Assembly (NCBI RefSeq): GCF_900129245.1 | Contig: NZ_FQUT01000003.1 | Location: 372,001-436,000, forward strand | Reading direction: 5' to 3' | From: Chryseobacterium arachidis | Lineage (GTDB): Bacteria > Bacteroidota > Bacteroidia > Flavobacteriales > Weeksellaceae | DNA length: 64,000 nucleotides | In this document: piece after piece, positions 26,801 to 37,629 of the stretch | Layout of the letters: every line of letters begins with the position of its first letter | How positions within the stretch are numbered: position 1 is the first letter of the stretch | Program-made: the position numbers and the translations under genes | The notes under the pieces: generated by a model | Told to the model about the DNA's origin: nothing | Seen by the model: only the letters and a program-made list of their open reading frames with translations | The model's database searches: none

Positions 26801-28072
26801 ATCATAAACTACCGGTTCTTTTCTATCAATAATTCTCTTTGCAGATTTTACTGTTTTTACAATACCTCTTTCAATTAGTTTTCTAATGATGAATGGTTTG
26901 TAAAGTTCAGCTGCCATATCTTTAGGAATACCACATTCGTGAAGCTGTAAGTTTGGACCTACAACAATTACCGAACGCGCAGAGTAATCTACCCTTTTCC
27001 CTAGTAAGTTCTGACGGAAACGACCTTGCTTACCTTTCAATGAATCTGAAAGAGATTTCAATGGTCTGTTTGATTCAGATTTTACAGCTGAAGATTTTCT
27101 TGTATTATCGAATAATGAATCTACTGATTCCTGAAGCATACGCTTCTCGTTTCTCAAGATTACTTCCGGAGCTTTGATCTCCAATAATCTCTTCAAACGG
27201 TTGTTTCTGATAATAACTCTTCTGTAAAGGTCATTCAAATCGGAAGTAGCGAAACGTCCACCATCCAACGGAACCAATGGTCTTAGTTCTGGTGGGATAA
27301 CTGGAAGTACACGCATGATCATCCACTCCGGTCTGTTGATCATTCTTGTATTAGCACCTCTCAATGCTTCTACAACGTTCAATCTTTTTAGAGCTTCAGT
27401 TCTTCTTTGTTTTGAACCTTCGTTGTGAGCTTTGTGTCTCAAGTCGAAAGACAATGCGTCAAGATCGATTCTTTTTAATAATTCCTCAACAGCTTCAGCA
27501 CCCATTTTAGCGATGAATTTGTTTGGATCAGAATCGTCAAGATATTGGTTCTCGATCGGAAGAGTTTCCATGATATCCAGGTACTCTTCTTCTGTTAAGA
27601 ACTCCATATTTTCGAAATCAGAACCGTCTAATTTCTTAGCAATACCTTGTTGGATCACCACATATCTTTCGTAGTAGATGATCATATCTAATTTCTTAGA
27701 AGGAATTCCTAAAAGGTAACCGATTTTGTTCGGTAAAGAACGGAAATACCAGATGTGAGCGATAGGAACAACAAGGTTGATGTGCCCGATTCTCTCTCTT
27801 CTTACTTTTTTCTCCGTAACCTCTACACCACAACGGTCACAAACGATCCCTTTGTAACGAATTCTCTTGTATTTACCACAAGCACATTCGTAATCCTTTA
27901 CAGGACCGAAGATCTTTTCACAGAACAAACCGTCTCTTTCAGGTTTATGCGTTCTGTAGTTAATAGTTTCCGGCTTAAGCACCTCCCCTCTTGAGTCTTG
28001 TAAAATAGACTCCGGTGAAGCTAAACCGATGGTTATTTTATTAAATCTACTTGATTTATTTTTATTTGACAT
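23807..28072 (-). CDS. rpoC: DNA-directed RNA polymerase subunit beta'
   Basis: This is the largest subunit of RNA polymerase, 1421 residues. The active-site Mg motif [12 protein letters not shown] is present near residue 465. The N-terminal zinc ribbon (CACGKYK...CDRCG) and second zinc site ([13 protein letters not shown]) are complete, as are the clamp and trigger-loop regions. The length matches flavobacterial beta'. It follows rpoB with a 107-base gap and is co-transcribed with it and DUF3467. Confidence 0.98.
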   Translation of the reverse strand: MSNKNKSSRFNKITIGLASPESILQDSRGEVLKPETINYRTHKPERDGLFCEKIFGPVKDYECACGKYKRIRYKGIVCDRCGVEVTEKKVRRERIGHINLVVPIAHIWYFRSLPNKIGYLLGIPSKKLDMIIYYERYVVIQQGIAKKLDGSDFENMEFLTEEEYLDIMETLPIENQYLDDSDPNKFIAKMGAEAVEELLKRIDLDALSFDLRHKAHNEGSKQRRTEALKRLNVVEALRGANTRMINRPEWMIMRVLPVIPPELRPLVPLDGGRFATSDLNDLYRRVIIRNNRLKRLLEIKAPEVILRNEKRMLQESVDSLFDNTRKSSAVKSESNRPLKSLSDSLKGKQGRFRQNLLGKRVDYSARSVIVVGPNLQLHECGIPKDMAAELYKPFIIRKLIERGIVKTVKSAKRIIDRKEPVVYDILENVMKGHPVLLNRAPTLHRLGIQAFQPKMIEGKAIQLHPLVTTAFNADFDGDQMAVHLPLGPEAILEAQLLMLGSQNILNPANGSPITVPSQDMVLGLYFMTKELSSTEDRKVLGEGLAFYSPEEAEIAYAEGRVSLNAKVRCRLPVKEDGQIVTRLIETSVGRILFNQIVPKQSGYINELLTKKSLRNVIGRILADTDFPTTVKFLDAMKDLGYSNAFKGGLSFSLGDIVVPVEKKQMIAQSIETVDEIRANYNMGLITDTERYNQVIDVWTNTNAGLTEMIMSRMKTDQGGFNSVYMMLDSGARGSKEQIRQLSGMRGLMAKPQKAGSTGAEIIENPILANFKEGLSILEYFISTHGARKGLADTALKTADAGYLTRRLVDVAQDVIVTEDDCGTLRGTEVTALKKNDEIVEKISERILGRVSLHNVYDPETDELIAEADQVITEALAKRIEEAGLEAVEVRSPLTCEAKKGICAKCYGRNLATGKMIHMGEAVGVIAAQSIGEPGTQLTLRTFHQGGTAGNVSENPSIVARRDGIVEMDEVRTITSEDENGNTAEVVVSRSTEFRLVADNESRTPLMVANVPYGSILSVKPGDKVSKGDTICRWDPYNAVIIAETSGKVEYEDIIQGISFQLEIDEQTGFEEKVISESRNKKAVPTLKVVDSKGVEQKAYNLPVGAHLMVNDGEKIKAGKVLIKIPRKSAKAGDITGGLPRVTELFEARNPSNPAVVTEIDGVVSYGKIKRGNRELIVEAKTGERKIYLVKLSNQILVQENDFVRAGSPLSDGSITPDDILRIKGPTAVQEYLVNEIQEVYRLQGVKIDDKHFEIIVRQMMTKVSIVDGGDTQFLEGALEHKYDFLEENNRVFGLKVVVDAGDSKVFQPGQMITARELRDENSKLKREDQALVEVREALPATATPVLQGITRAALQTKSFMSAASFQETTKVLNEAAVAGKVDDLNGLKENVIVGHRIPAGTGLKEYQNVIVGSKKEFEDLN

Positions 28073-28179
28073 AATTTTATTTTTGATTATAAAGATTAAA
28101 GATTGAAAGCTGTTACACTTTCGCTCTTATCATCTCGGAGTTAATTAATACTTTAATTTTTAAATAATTAAATCTTAAT

Positions 28180-31100
28180 TTACTCCTCCAATCTTACGTC
28201 TAATCCAAGACCTTGTAACTCGTGAAGTAATACATTGAATGATTCAGGAATACCAGGTTCTGGCATAGATTCACCTTTTGCAATTGCTTCGTAAGTTTTT
28301 GCTCTACCAATCACGTCATCCGACTTCACAGTAAGGATCTCTCTAAGGATATTCGATGCTCCGAATGCTTCAAGAGCCCAAACCTCCATCTCTCCGAATC
28401 TCTGACCTCCGAACTGAGCTTTACCTCCTAACGGCTGCTGAGTAATCAATGAGTAAGGACCGATAGAACGTGCGTGCATCTTATCATCAACCATGTGTCC
28501 TAGTTTCAACATGTAGATGATACCTACTGTCGCAGCCTGAGTAAATCTTTCTCCGGTACCACCATCATAAAGGTGAGTGTGACCGAATTTAGGAAGACCT
28601 GCTTTCTCAGTGTACTCAGTGATTTGATCCAAGCTTGCTCCATCGAAGATTGGTGTAGCGAACTTCAATCCTAATTTCTGACCAGCCCATCCAAGAACTG
28701 TTTCATAAATCTGACCGATGTTCATACGAGATGGTACCCCAAGTGGATTCAATACGATATCTACTGGTGTTCCGTCTTCCAGGAATGGCATATCTTCTTC
28801 ACGAACGATTCTCGAAACGATACCTTTGTTACCGTGACGACCCGCCATTTTATCCCCTACATTCAGCTTACGTTTTTTAGCGATGTACACTTTAGCCAAC
28901 TTCATGATCCCTGCTGGAAGCTCATCTCCGATTGAAATTGCGAATTTCTCACGGTTTTTAACTCCTTGAATATCGTTGAACTTGATTTTGTAGTTGTGAA
29001 TTAATTGTTTGATTAATTCGTTTTTATCGTTATCAACAGTCCAGTCTGAACCGCTAACGTTTACGTAATCTTCAACTGAAGTCAATAATTTGTGAGTGAA
29101 CTTCACACCTTTACCGATAATTTCTTCGTCTAGGTCATTTTTCACCCCTTGAGAAGTTTTACCGCTTACCAGTGTATTTAATTTTTCAATTAAAGTATTT
29201 CTCAAATCATCAAACTTAGCCTTGTAAGTGTTTTCAATTTCTTCAAGTTTAAGTTTTTCTTCAGTTCTCTTCTTTTTATCTTTAATGTTTCTTGAGAACA
29301 ATTTTTTGTTGATCACAACACCTCTTAATGAAGAGTCTGCTTTCAATGAAGCATCCTTTACATCACCAGCTTTGTCACCGAAGATTGCTCTCAAAAGTTT
29401 TTCTTCAGGAGTCGGGTCAGATTCACCTTTTGGAGTGATCTTACCGATCATGATATCTCCAGGCTTCACTTCAGCACCGATTCTGATCATACCGTTTTCG
29501 TCAAGATCTTTAGTAGCTTCTTCAGAAACGTTTGGAATATCTGCTGTAAGCTCTTCCATACCTAATTTGGTATCACGAACTTCAAGAGAATATTCATCCA
29601 CGTGGATTGAAGTAAACCAGTCTTCACGAACCACTTTTTCGTTGATTACGATCGCATCCTCGAAGTTATATCCTTTCCAAGGCATGAACGCAACTACTAA
29701 GTTTCTACCAAGAGCCAATTCTCCTTTTTCAGTAGCATAACCGTCGCAAAGTACCTGTCCTTTTTCCACTACATCACCTACTCTTACGTTTGGTCTTAGG
29801 GTAATAGTTGTACTCTGGTTAGTTTTTCTAAACTTAGTAAGGTTATATGTTTTAGTAGCAGACTCGAATTGTACTAAATCTTCGTCTTCACTTCTTTCAT
29901 ATTTAATAACAATTTTGTCAGCATCTACATACTCTACAGTACCAGTACCTTCAGCATTGATCAAAATTCTAGAATCTCTTGCAACCTGCTGCTCAAGCCC
30001 TGTACCTACGATTGGAGCTTGTGGCTTCAATAGAGGAACTGCCTGACGCATCATGTTAGATCCCATCAATGCACGGTTCGCATCATCATGCTCCAAGAAA
30101 GGAATCAATGAAGCTGAAATACCAGAGATCTGGTTTGGTGCAACGTCGATTAGGTTCACCTGAGCTGGCTCAACTACCGGGTAGTCACCATCCAATCTTG
30201 CAATAATTCTGTCTGTTAAGAAATCACCATTATCACTCAATTCAACGTTTGCCTGAGCAATTACTTTGTCTTCTTCGTCCTCAGCATTTAAGTAGATAGG
30301 ATCCGCAGCAAGATCAATCTTACCATCTTCTACTTTTCTGTACGGAGTTTCGATGAAACCTAGTCTGTTGATTTTAGCATAAATACCTAAAGATGAAATC
30401 AAACCGATGTTTGGTCCTTCCGGAGTTTCAATCGGACAAATTCTTCCGTAGTGCGTATGGTGAACGTCTCGAACCTCGAAACCTGCTCTTTCTCTTGATA
30501 AACCTCCAGGTCCTAGTGCAGAAAGTCTACGCTTGTGCGTGATTTCTGATAGTGGGTTGGTTTGGTCCATAAACTGAGAAAGCTGGTTGGTACCAAAGAA
30601 TGAGTTGATTACTGATGTTAAAGTTTTAGCATTAACAAGGTCAAGCGGAGTAAAGATTTCGTTATCTCTAACGTTCATTCTTTCCTTGATCGTTCTTGCA
30701 ATTCTCGAAAGACCTACACCGAACTGCCCAGCCAATTGCTCACCCACAGTTTTAATTCTTCTGTTTGATAAGTGGTCGATATCATCAACCTCAGCTTTAG
30801 AGTTTACCAACTCGATCAAGTGTCTTACGATCGCGATGATATCTTCTTTTGTAAGAACCTCAGTATCTGTAGGAATGTTAAGACCTAATTTTTTGTTTAG
30901 TCTGTAACGTCCCACTTCACCTAATGAATATCTTTGCTCAGAGAAGAATAATTTTTCAATAATTCCTCTTGCAGTTTCCTCATCTGGTGGATCTGCGTTT
31001 CTTAACTGACGATAGATGTACTCTACTGCTTCTTTTTCAGAGTTAGTAGGGTCTTTCTGTAATGTATTCTGGATGATAGAGAATTCATTGCTGTTTTCTT

Positions 31101-32001
31101 TGTGAATCAAGATAGATTTCACACCAGCATCCAAGATAAGATCTAAATGTTCTTTTTCAAGAATCGTTTCTCTATCCAAGATGATTTCGTTTCTTTCGAT
31201 AGAAACAACCTCACCGGTATCTTCGTCTACGAAATCCTCGAACCAAGTGTTCAATACTCTCGCAGCCAATGTTCTTCCTTCTACTTTTTTAAGGGCAGCT
31301 TTAGAAACTTTCACTTCTTCAGCAAGGTCGAAGATCTGAAGGATATCCTTATCAGACTCATAACCGATCGCTCTTAATAAAGTTGTTAATGGTAACTTTT
31401 TCTTACGGTCGATATACGCGTACATTACGCTGTTGATATCTGTCGTAAATTCCATCCAAGATCCTTTGAAAGGGATAATTCTTGAATAATACAATTTGGT
31501 TCCGTTTGCGTGGTAAGTCTGTCCGAAGAATACACCAGGTGAACGGTGTAACTGCGTAACGATAACTCTCTCTGCACCATTGATGATGAAAGATCCACTT
31601 GGCGTCATGTAAGGAACCGGCCCTAAATATACATCCTGAACTACCGTTTGGAAATCCTCGTGCTCAGGGTCTGTACAATACAATTTAAGTCTTGCTTTAA
31701 GAGGCACTGAATATGTCAATCCTCTTTCCACACACTCATCGATTGAATAACGTGGAGAATCTACCAAATAATCTAAGAATTCCAATACGAACTGGTTTCT
31801 AGAATCGGTAATCGGGAAATTTTCCTGGAAGGTTTTGTACAAACCTTCGTCAGTTCTGTCTTCAGGAAGAGTATCTAATTGAAAAAACTCACTGAAAGAC
31901 TCGATTTGGATATCCAAGAAGTCCGGAGTGATGATCTTTCCTTTCGCTGAAGAGAAGTTTACTCTCTGATTTCCCCTAATTGTAGGTGTTGTTTTACTCA
32001 T
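28180..32001 (-). CDS. rpoB: DNA-directed RNA polymerase subunit beta
   Basis: This is the second large RNA polymerase subunit, 1273 residues from ATG 32001 ([16 protein letters not shown]). It contains the rifampicin-binding region [18 protein letters not shown] with wild-type-looking residues, and the conserved [12 protein letters not shown] element. An apparent upstream ATG at 32058 adds 19 residues unlike other RpoB proteins and is not used here. The gene has its own promoter about 325 bases upstream and is separated from rplL by a two-gene insertion. Confidence 0.98.
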   Translation of the reverse strand: MSKTTPTIRGNQRVNFSSAKGKIITPDFLDIQIESFSEFFQLDTLPEDRTDEGLYKTFQENFPITDSRNQFVLEFLDYLVDSPRYSIDECVERGLTYSVPLKARLKLYCTDPEHEDFQTVVQDVYLGPVPYMTPSGSFIINGAERVIVTQLHRSPGVFFGQTYHANGTKLYYSRIIPFKGSWMEFTTDINSVMYAYIDRKKKLPLTTLLRAIGYESDKDILQIFDLAEEVKVSKAALKKVEGRTLAARVLNTWFEDFVDEDTGEVVSIERNEIILDRETILEKEHLDLILDAGVKSILIHKENSNEFSIIQNTLQKDPTNSEKEAVEYIYRQLRNADPPDEETARGIIEKLFFSEQRYSLGEVGRYRLNKKLGLNIPTDTEVLTKEDIIAIVRHLIELVNSKAEVDDIDHLSNRRIKTVGEQLAGQFGVGLSRIARTIKERMNVRDNEIFTPLDLVNAKTLTSVINSFFGTNQLSQFMDQTNPLSEITHKRRLSALGPGGLSRERAGFEVRDVHHTHYGRICPIETPEGPNIGLISSLGIYAKINRLGFIETPYRKVEDGKIDLAADPIYLNAEDEEDKVIAQANVELSDNGDFLTDRIIARLDGDYPVVEPAQVNLIDVAPNQISGISASLIPFLEHDDANRALMGSNMMRQAVPLLKPQAPIVGTGLEQQVARDSRILINAEGTGTVEYVDADKIVIKYERSEDEDLVQFESATKTYNLTKFRKTNQSTTITLRPNVRVGDVVEKGQVLCDGYATEKGELALGRNLVVAFMPWKGYNFEDAIVINEKVVREDWFTSIHVDEYSLEVRDTKLGMEELTADIPNVSEEATKDLDENGMIRIGAEVKPGDIMIGKITPKGESDPTPEEKLLRAIFGDKAGDVKDASLKADSSLRGVVINKKLFSRNIKDKKKRTEEKLKLEEIENTYKAKFDDLRNTLIEKLNTLVSGKTSQGVKNDLDEEIIGKGVKFTHKLLTSVEDYVNVSGSDWTVDNDKNELIKQLIHNYKIKFNDIQGVKNREKFAISIGDELPAGIMKLAKVYIAKKRKLNVGDKMAGRHGNKGIVSRIVREEDMPFLEDGTPVDIVLNPLGVPSRMNIGQIYETVLGWAGQKLGLKFATPIFDGASLDQITEYTEKAGLPKFGHTHLYDGGTGERFTQAATVGIIYMLKLGHMVDDKMHARSIGPYSLITQQPLGGKAQFGGQRFGEMEVWALEAFGASNILREILTVKSDDVIGRAKTYEAIAKGESMPEPGIPESFNVLLHELQGLGLDVRLEE

Positions 32002-32325
32002 AAAACTTTTAAGAAAGGTTAAAAAATATTTTGATTCATTAAAAAATATCAGAAACAAGAGTTTGAAAATAAAGAAAAGATAAAAACCTTATAATGTTTG
32101 GCGCTATTAGAAATAGTCTTTATTTTTTTCTATTGATTTTCAGAACCTTAATCCTAACTGCAACACTGGTATATCTTTTCACAGCGTAATGCAAAATATT
32201 TTTATTACTTTTGAGGCAGAGTCGCCGCAATATCTATATACAAGAAAGCCCTTTCATTCTCATGAAAGAGGTCATTTTCAATATTTTATAGATTTACAAA
32301 CAATTATTCGCGCCAAAAGAGACTG

Positions 32326-32356
32326 CAAATTTACAATTAATTATTCATATTTACAA
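32326..32356 (-). promoter_or_regulatory. promoter of rpoBC
   Basis: On the minus strand TTG (32354-32356), a 20-base spacer and TAAATTTG (32326-32333) fit the phylum consensus. It lies just past the terminator of the upstream surface-protein cassette and gives rpoB a leader of roughly 320 nt. The interval 32002-32325 holds no gene; one short stem TTTCAT/ATGAAA is at 32252-32267. Confidence 0.7.
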
Positions 32357-32360
32357 ATAA

Positions 32361-32384
32361 AAACCACTTCATTTTGAAGTGGTT
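32361..32384 (-). terminator. terminator of surface cassette 1
   Basis: AACCACTTCA and TGAAGTGGTT form a perfect stem followed on the minus strand by TTTTATTT. It isolates the cassette from rpoB transcription. Confidence 0.8.
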
Positions 32385-32412
32385 AATTATTTACAACAGT
32401 AAATTTTATTTT

Positions 32413-32955
32413 TTATTGTTTCCAGAAAGTCCATGCAGTCCCATTAAACACCGCAAGCTGTTTATCGGTAGTATCATATACCATCATCCCGGGTGATGGG
32501 TTGATGATATTAAGATGAGGGCTTGCTACTTTGGGTAAGACCATAGCTTTATTGGCATCTTCAAGCACAAGAATTCCCGGTGTAGAAGTAAGAGCACCAA
32601 TAGCTACCTTAGCAGTGGTATTTTCATTCTCTGAATTTTGTATCAAAACTCCGTCGATAGATGTTACAGGGTCTACTGTTGTCCCTGTGGCAGCATTGAT
32701 AGAAAGATCCTTCCACGAAGCAGCATATTTTACTTTTACTTTCTTATCTGCTAAATCATAAATCATAGTTCCGTTTACAACTCCGGTGACATTGGCTGCG
32801 GATGTAACCCAGGGCAGGATCATCCCCCTGTTTGCCGTTCCAAACTCCAAAGAAACCGAAGCTGAAGAGACCGAGGTCTTTCCTATTGCAACCTGAGAAA
32901 ATATACTGCCTGAAAAAACTGCAAATATGATGATTGTTATCTTTTTCATTTCCAT
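32413..32955 (-). CDS. exported protein of surface cassette 1 (paralogue of 61188-61709)
   Basis: This 180-residue exported protein has a signal peptide ending SGSIFSQ. It contains a repeated unit: RGMILPWV then GTMIYDLADKKVKV, and later KAMVLPKV then GMMVYDTTDKQLAVFNGTAWTFW. The same order and words occur in the protein at 61188-61709. The GM-x-YD...NGTxW element is common in Bacteroidota surface proteins and recalls fibre-like folds. It lacks a T9SS sorting domain. It lies 19 bases after a large surface protein gene. The function is unknown; I infer that it forms a secreted pair with its neighbour. Confidence 0.8.
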   Translation of the reverse strand: MEMKKITIIIFAVFSGSIFSQVAIGKTSVSSASVSLEFGTANRGMILPWVTSAANVTGVVNGTMIYDLADKKVKVKYAASWKDLSINAATGTTVDPVTSIDGVLIQNSENENTTAKVAIGALTSTPGILVLEDANKAMVLPKVASPHLNIINPSPGMMVYDTTDKQLAVFNGTAWTFWKQ

Positions 32956-32974
32956 TTTTTTTAATTATTAATCA

Positions 32975-34939
32975 TTAGTTTGTAGGACAAGTCTGGGTAT
33001 TAAAACAAGCCCATCCCGCGGGAGTCCCTGTTGTATTCACCTGGATACAGTCTAATGTTGTATTGTAGATCATCATTCCTTCCACAAGGTTTGCAGCCGG
33101 AATCAGATCTCTCTGTGCCGTTGTTAATCTGTTCAGTACAAAACCTTTTGTTTTAGATTCTAAGGCTGTCCACGCCCCTTTTCTTACCGTTGGCCAATTA
33201 TCAGCCTGAGAGCCTGCTCTTCCTAAAGATGTGATCCCTTGAGGTGTGTTAAGAACAGACCCGGCCGGCGTAGTAACTACCGGTTTGTAACAATAGCATG
33301 CAGATATTAAAGCATTTTGAGAATCACCAATTCCCTGCCCCTGAGTTCCTGACGTATCTGCCAACCCTCCTGCATTTACCTGATTAGGAACCCCGCCAGC
33401 ATTCACACACGATGCTGTAGCACAAAGATTTTGATTAGCCGCGGAAGAACCTGCACCGACACTTAGTCCCATTGCTGCATTTACCAACATACTTGTTGCA
33501 ACATTTTCATTTCCTTCCATGGTATCCAGACATCCGTCATTATCAGAATCGAGATCTAGCTCATTAGAAATACCATCACCATCAGGATCACAAAAACCAT
33601 GTTTCACCCCTTTTCCGTTTCCTGTAATATAGGTTGTATTAACAACATGCTGTTTCAGCACAACAGTATTGCTTCCTGTATGGCTCCAATTAACCGTATT
33701 GAAATGATTTCCCTGATAAAGTTCTAATGGATACGAATTTCCGTTTGAAGACTTACTTCCATACATTTCCACACTCCCGTTTTTATGGATAATTATTCTC
33801 ACCAAAGGATTAGTTGCATTACCTGTCATCTGATAGATCTGCGGAACTCCTCCATTTCCGTAACGAGACCCGTCTTTAAATCTTACATTATCTGTCTGAT
33901 CCGGCTGGAACTCAATTTCATTTACTGCAAGGTCGACACCGTTAATTGTAAGATTGAAAGAATTATCGAGCGTATAAACATCGAAAACAAATCCTAAATC
34001 TGCTGCTGGAGCTGAGAAAGTAACTGTATTGCCATTGGTAGAACTGAAATCTGTATCAACTACAATATCCGCACATTCATCTAAATCTAAAATACCGTCA
34101 TTATCAGAATCCAGATCCATATCATTTGTAATACCATCGCCGTCTGTATCGACAATAACTTCGTTGACAGGGCAGGTAAACGTAAAATCAGTTATACCCG
34201 GCTGTGCAGATAATTTTGTAACACTAATGTCATCGATGTAATAATCATTTCCTGCGCCCCCCTGAAAAATATTTTGTAAAGATAATTTGGCAACTGTATT
34301 CTGGCAGCTTAAAGACGGTGTTTTAAAATGCAGCTTAAATTCTTGCCAATTGGTGGATTGTGATCCTATTGATCCTGTAGAAATCCCACCAAGCTCTACT
34401 CCTGAAACCGGATCTTTAATGGCTAATTTCACCTGTGTAGTGGGATTTACAACATACATCCAAAATGATACTTCATAATAAGAATCTTGTATAAAACTGA
34501 AGTTCCTTTCATAGAAAGCCGTATTGGGTGTTTGTGCATTAATGGCTAAAACTGCACCATGAATATCTCCGGATATATGATCTTCAGCATATCTGTTTGC
34601 TCCTTCAAATGGTGTTGTAGATGGATCAGGCAACGTCCAGAAATAATATCCGGGAATTACTCCGGAATAGATAAATTCCGGGGCAATAACTGCATAATAT
34701 GAGTTATCAATATTGCTCGCTTCGAAATTTGTGGTGTTTGCTTTAGAAGTTCCAAAGGCAAAATTACCTATTGGCACATAATCTGATTTTTTTCTTCCAT
34801 AATCGTTACCCGCACTTGGAGCCGGGCTTACACCGAAATCATCAAAAAATACAGTTTGTGCATAATGATTTTTACTTAAAAGACAAAAAAGAAATAGGGC
34901 AATACTTCTTGCAGTCAGTTCGAATGTTTTCTCTTTCAT
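32975..34939 (-). CDS. large exported protein with thrombospondin type 3 repeats (surface cassette 1)
   Basis: This 654-residue protein from ATG 34939 has a signal peptide ending NHYAQ. The N-terminal region (about 30-260) looks like a lectin or carbohydrate-binding domain (NTAFYERNFSFIQDSYYEVSFWMYV). It is followed by two calcium-binding thrombospondin type 3 units (DTDGDGITNDMDLDSDNDG and DPDGDGISNELDLDSDNDG). The C-terminal domain begins CYKP, continues TALESKTKGFVLNR and VEGMMIYN, and ends with CFNTQTC; it is shared with the protein at 59134-61185. The 5' end was trimmed to MKEKTFEL, since an in-frame ATG 63 bases upstream gives a poor signal. It has its own promoter. Confidence 0.82.
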   Translation of the reverse strand: MKEKTFELTARSIALFLFCLLSKNHYAQTVFFDDFGVSPAPSAGNDYGRKKSDYVPIGNFAFGTSKANTTNFEASNIDNSYYAVIAPEFIYSGVIPGYYFWTLPDPSTTPFEGANRYAEDHISGDIHGAVLAINAQTPNTAFYERNFSFIQDSYYEVSFWMYVVNPTTQVKLAIKDPVSGVELGGISTGSIGSQSTNWQEFKLHFKTPSLSCQNTVAKLSLQNIFQGGAGNDYYIDDISVTKLSAQPGITDFTFTCPVNEVIVDTDGDGITNDMDLDSDNDGILDLDECADIVVDTDFSSTNGNTVTFSAPAADLGFVFDVYTLDNSFNLTINGVDLAVNEIEFQPDQTDNVRFKDGSRYGNGGVPQIYQMTGNATNPLVRIIIHKNGSVEMYGSKSSNGNSYPLELYQGNHFNTVNWSHTGSNTVVLKQHVVNTTYITGNGKGVKHGFCDPDGDGISNELDLDSDNDGCLDTMEGNENVATSMLVNAAMGLSVGAGSSAANQNLCATASCVNAGGVPNQVNAGGLADTSGTQGQGIGDSQNALISACYCYKPVVTTPAGSVLNTPQGITSLGRAGSQADNWPTVRKGAWTALESKTKGFVLNRLTTAQRDLIPAANLVEGMMIYNTTLDCIQVNTTGTPAGWACFNTQTCPTN

Positions 34940-35109
34940 AGAGCTAAAGTGTGTTTTTTTGTTTAAGATTTGAAAAATAATTCTATCCCTACCTATACAC
35001 ATATTGAAAGCTTAAAATTAAGTATGAAACATTCTTACCTATTAGAAAACTAAAAGGTTTAAGTTTCGAGGATTATTAGTTAGGGATTGTGAAATGAATT
35101 TTTCGGATG

Positions 35110-35138
35110 CAAAAGTACAATAATGCAATCGGTTACAA
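35110..35138 (-). promoter_or_regulatory. promoter of surface cassette 1
   Basis: On the minus strand TTG (35136-35138), an 18-base spacer and TACTTTTG (35110-35117) form a perfect Bacteroidota promoter. It lies between the rplL terminator and the cassette, so the cassette is transcribed independently of the ribosomal genes, with a leader of about 165 nt. Confidence 0.75.
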
Positions 35139-35171
35139 TCAATTTATGATGAGAACTACTATACATTGCAT

Positions 35172-35202
35172 AAAAAAAGCAACTACATCTCTGTAGTTGC
35201 TT
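35172..35202 (-). terminator. terminator after rplL
   Basis: AAGCAACTACA and TGTAGTTGCTT pair around TCTC; on the minus strand a T run follows (A tract 35172-35178). It closes the rplKAJL transcript before the inserted cassette and rpoB. Confidence 0.85.
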
Positions 35203-35223
35203 CTTATATTTAAAAATTGAAAA

Positions 35224-35592
35224 TTATTTCAATTCTACTTCAGCACCAGCTTCTTCTAATTGCTTCTTAAGAGCTTCAGCTTCGTCTTTAGAGATACCTT
35301 GCTTCAATGGAGCAGGAGCACCGTCTACGATATCTTTAGCTTCTTTAAGACCAGCACCAGTTAAATCTTTTACCAATTTAACGATAGCTAATTTAGAAGC
35401 ACCTGCAGACTTAAGAATTACGTCGAATTCAGTCTTTTCTTCAGCAGCTTCACCTGCACCACCTGCAGCAACTACTACAGCAGCAGCAGCTGGCTCAATT
35501 CCGTACTCATCCTTAAGGATAGCAGCTAATTCGTTTACGTCTTTTACTGTTAGGTTTACTAGCGTTTCAGCTAAATTTTTTAAATCTGACAT
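35224..35592 (-). CDS. rplL: 50S ribosomal protein L7/L12
   Basis: This 122-residue stalk protein recruits translation factors to the ribosome. It has the Ala-rich hinge ([13 protein letters not shown]) and the conserved C-terminal domain ([39 protein letters not shown]). It lies 47 bases after rplJ in the same operon and is followed by a terminator. Confidence 0.98.
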   Translation of the reverse strand: MSDLKNLAETLVNLTVKDVNELAAILKDEYGIEPAAAAVVVAAGGAGEAAEEKTEFDVILKSAGASKLAIVKLVKDLTGAGLKEAKDIVDGAPAPLKQGISKDEAEALKKQLEEAGAEVELK

Positions 35593-35639
35593 TGTTGTAA
35601 TGTTTTTTTGTTGATTATTGATTATTTTTTGAGTGTAAA

Positions 35640-36236
35640 TTATTCAGCAGCTGGCGTTTCGTCAGTGCTTTCTGCAGCAGGAGCTTCTGGAGCAGCCTCA
35701 GCAGGAGTTTCTTCTACTGCAGGAGCAGCAACTTCTTCAGTTGTAGCTTCTCCAGCTTCAGATTTGTTTTGAAGAGCAGAAACAACTCTCTGGATTGGAG
35801 ACTGAAGCAATCCGATGATTTCACCGATCATTTCTTCTCTAGACTTGATGCTTACTAAAGTATCCAAGTTTTCGTCACCAACATAGAAAGTTTCCTGAAC
35901 GAAAGCAGACTTTAATGCCGGCTTCTCATCCTTCTTTCTGAAGTCTTTGATTAATTTCGCAGGAGCGTTAGCCGTCTCAGAAATCATGATCGCTGAGTTT
36001 CCTTTGAAAGACTGGAACATCTCAGAGTAATCTACTCCTTCGATTTGCTCCATTGCTTTTTGTAAAAGTGTATTTTTTACAACTTTTACTTTAATATTTT
36101 GCTTGAAAGCCTGTCTTCTGAAATCAGAAGCTTTACCAGCGTTCAAACCTTCTAGATCTGCTACGTAAACTACTTTTGCATCCTGAAGCAAATCTTTGAT
36201 CTCTTGTATTGCTACAACTTTTTGGTCTTTTGTCAT
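35640..36236 (-). CDS. rplJ: 50S ribosomal protein L10 with long Ala/Glu/Pro tail
   Basis: L10 anchors the L7/L12 stalk. This 198-residue protein has the normal core (about 165 residues, for example [20 protein letters not shown]) followed by a tail of about 35 residues rich in Ala, Glu, Pro and Thr ([20 protein letters not shown]). The tail is unlike the short C-terminus in E. coli. It lies 17 bases after rplA and 47 before rplL. Confidence 0.97.
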   Translation of the reverse strand: MTKDQKVVAIQEIKDLLQDAKVVYVADLEGLNAGKASDFRRQAFKQNIKVKVVKNTLLQKAMEQIEGVDYSEMFQSFKGNSAIMISETANAPAKLIKDFRKKDEKPALKSAFVQETFYVGDENLDTLVSIKSREEMIGEIIGLLQSPIQRVVSALQNKSEAGEATTEEVAAPAVEETPAEAAPEAPAAESTDETPAAE

Positions 36237-36253
36237 TGTCTTAGGATTTATTA

Positions 36254-36946
36254 TTAGTTAACAGATTTAGTATCGATTGCAATACCAGGACTCATTGTAG
36301 AAGATAAATAGATAGACTTCACATAAGTACCTTTAGCAGCAGTTGGCTTCATTTTGATCAAAGTAGAGATCAATTCCTGAGCATTCTCCTTGATTTTAGC
36401 AGCATCGAAAGATACTTTACCAATACCAGCGTGGATAATACCGTATTTGTCTACTTTAAAGTCAATTTTACCCGCTTTTACCTCAGTTACTGCTTTACCA
36501 ATTTCCATTGTTACAGTACCTGATTTAGGGTTTGGCATAAGACCTCTTGGTCCTAATACTCTACCTAATGGTCCTAATTTACCCATAACAGCCGGCATAG
36601 TAACGATAACGTCTACATCTGTCCAACCGTCTTTGATTTTTTGTAAATATTCATCTAGACCTACATAGTCAGCGCCAGCTTCTTTAGCTTCTGCTTCTTT
36701 ATCCGGAGTTACTAAAGCCAAAACTTTAACATCTTTACCAGTTCCGTGAGGAAGAGATACAACACCTCTTACCATTTGGTTTGCTTTTCTTGGATCTACA
36801 CCCAATCTTACAGCGATATCTACAGAAGCATCAAACTTTGCAGTGTTCACTTCTTTTACAAGAGCTGAACCTTCTTCAAGGTTATAGATTCTTCCTTTTT
36901 CTACTTTGCTTAAAGCTTCCTTTTGCTTTTTAGTTAATTTTGCCAT
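36254..36946 (-). CDS. rplA: 50S ribosomal protein L1
   Basis: This 230-residue protein forms the L1 stalk and in other bacteria represses its own operon by binding the leader RNA. It has the family words [28 protein letters not shown] and [11 protein letters not shown]. It follows rplK by 14 bases. Confidence 0.98.
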   Translation of the reverse strand: MAKLTKKQKEALSKVEKGRIYNLEEGSALVKEVNTAKFDASVDIAVRLGVDPRKANQMVRGVVSLPHGTGKDVKVLALVTPDKEAEAKEAGADYVGLDEYLQKIKDGWTDVDVIVTMPAVMGKLGPLGRVLGPRGLMPNPKSGTVTMEIGKAVTEVKAGKIDFKVDKYGIIHAGIGKVSFDAAKIKENAQELISTLIKMKPTAAKGTYVKSIYLSSTMSPGIAIDTKSVN

Positions 36947-36960
36947 TTCTTCTTTAAGTA

Positions 36961-37407
36961 TTAAGCGTTAAAAGTTGGTTTAGTTCCTGTTACTCTTAAT
37001 CCCATAGATCTAGCAGTACCTGCTACCATAGAAACAGCAGAATCTAATGTAAAGCAGTTAAGGTCAGTCATCTTGTCTTCAGCGATCTTTTGAACCTGAG
37101 CCCAAGACACAGCACCTACTTTGTTTCTATTAGGTTCCCCAGAACCACCCTTGATTTTAGCCGCATCCATCAACTGGATTGCTGCAGGAGGAGTTTTGAT
37201 AACGAATTCAAAAGATTTGTCTTCGTATACTGTAATTACTACAGGTAAAACTTGTCCTGGCTTATCTTGAGTTCTTCCGTTAAATTGCTTACAAAACTCC
37301 ATGATGTTCACACCCGCAGAACCCAATGCTGGACCTACTGGTGGAGAAGGGTTAGCAGCGCCACCTTTCACCTGAAGCTTTACCATTTTAAAGACTTTTT
37401 TAGCCAT
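36961..37407 (-). CDS. rplK: 50S ribosomal protein L11
   Basis: This 148-residue protein lies at the GTPase-associated centre and is needed for stringent-response activation. It has the signature [20 protein letters not shown] at the N-terminus and the C-terminal RNA-binding domain ([12 protein letters not shown]). It is the first gene of rplKAJL. A complete promoter is found about 100 bases upstream, with a leader hairpin between. Confidence 0.98.
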   Translation of the reverse strand: MAKKVFKMVKLQVKGGAANPSPPVGPALGSAGVNIMEFCKQFNGRTQDKPGQVLPVVITVYEDKSFEFVIKTPPAAIQLMDAAKIKGGSGEPNRNKVGAVSWAQVQKIAEDKMTDLNCFTLDSAVSMVAGTARSMGLRVTGTKPTFNA

Positions 37408-37463
37408 TGTTTGTTTTTTAAATTTGAATAATTAATGAGTTTGGAAGCATTTATTATTCAGCA

Positions 37464-37492
37464 GGTTATCTATTCTCACCTTAGATAATCCT
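37464..37492 (-). promoter_or_regulatory. leader hairpin upstream of rplK
   Basis: Read on the minus strand, AGGATTATCT and AGATAACCT can pair around a short loop within the about 95-nt leader of rplKAJL. Such leader structures are binding sites for ribosomal proteins in autoregulation; here that role is inferred only. Confidence 0.4.
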
Positions 37493-37505
37493 ACTTTTCG
37501 GACTG

Positions 37506-37535
37506 CAAAATTATGAAATATTTTTGAAATAGCAA
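37506..37535 (-). promoter_or_regulatory. promoter of rplKAJL
   Basis: On the minus strand TTG (37533-37535), a 19-base spacer and TAATTTTG (37506-37513) form a perfect Bacteroidota promoter. Confidence 0.75.
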
Positions 37536-37629
37536 ATCGAAATGATTGATTTTTAGAAAGATTTGAAAATATTTTTATCATTCATCTTTTACGTAAAGAT
37601 TAAGCAAACCTATCAGAATAATTAACTCA

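Noticed and set aside
29228..29740. 170-codon ORF antisense to rpoB
   Set aside because: Ser/Leu-rich shadow of the rpoB codons; no independent signals.
32189..32377. Plus-strand ORF of 62 codons upstream of rpoB
   Set aside because: It overlaps the rpoB promoter and the cassette terminator on the other strand and has no recognisable family or promoter.
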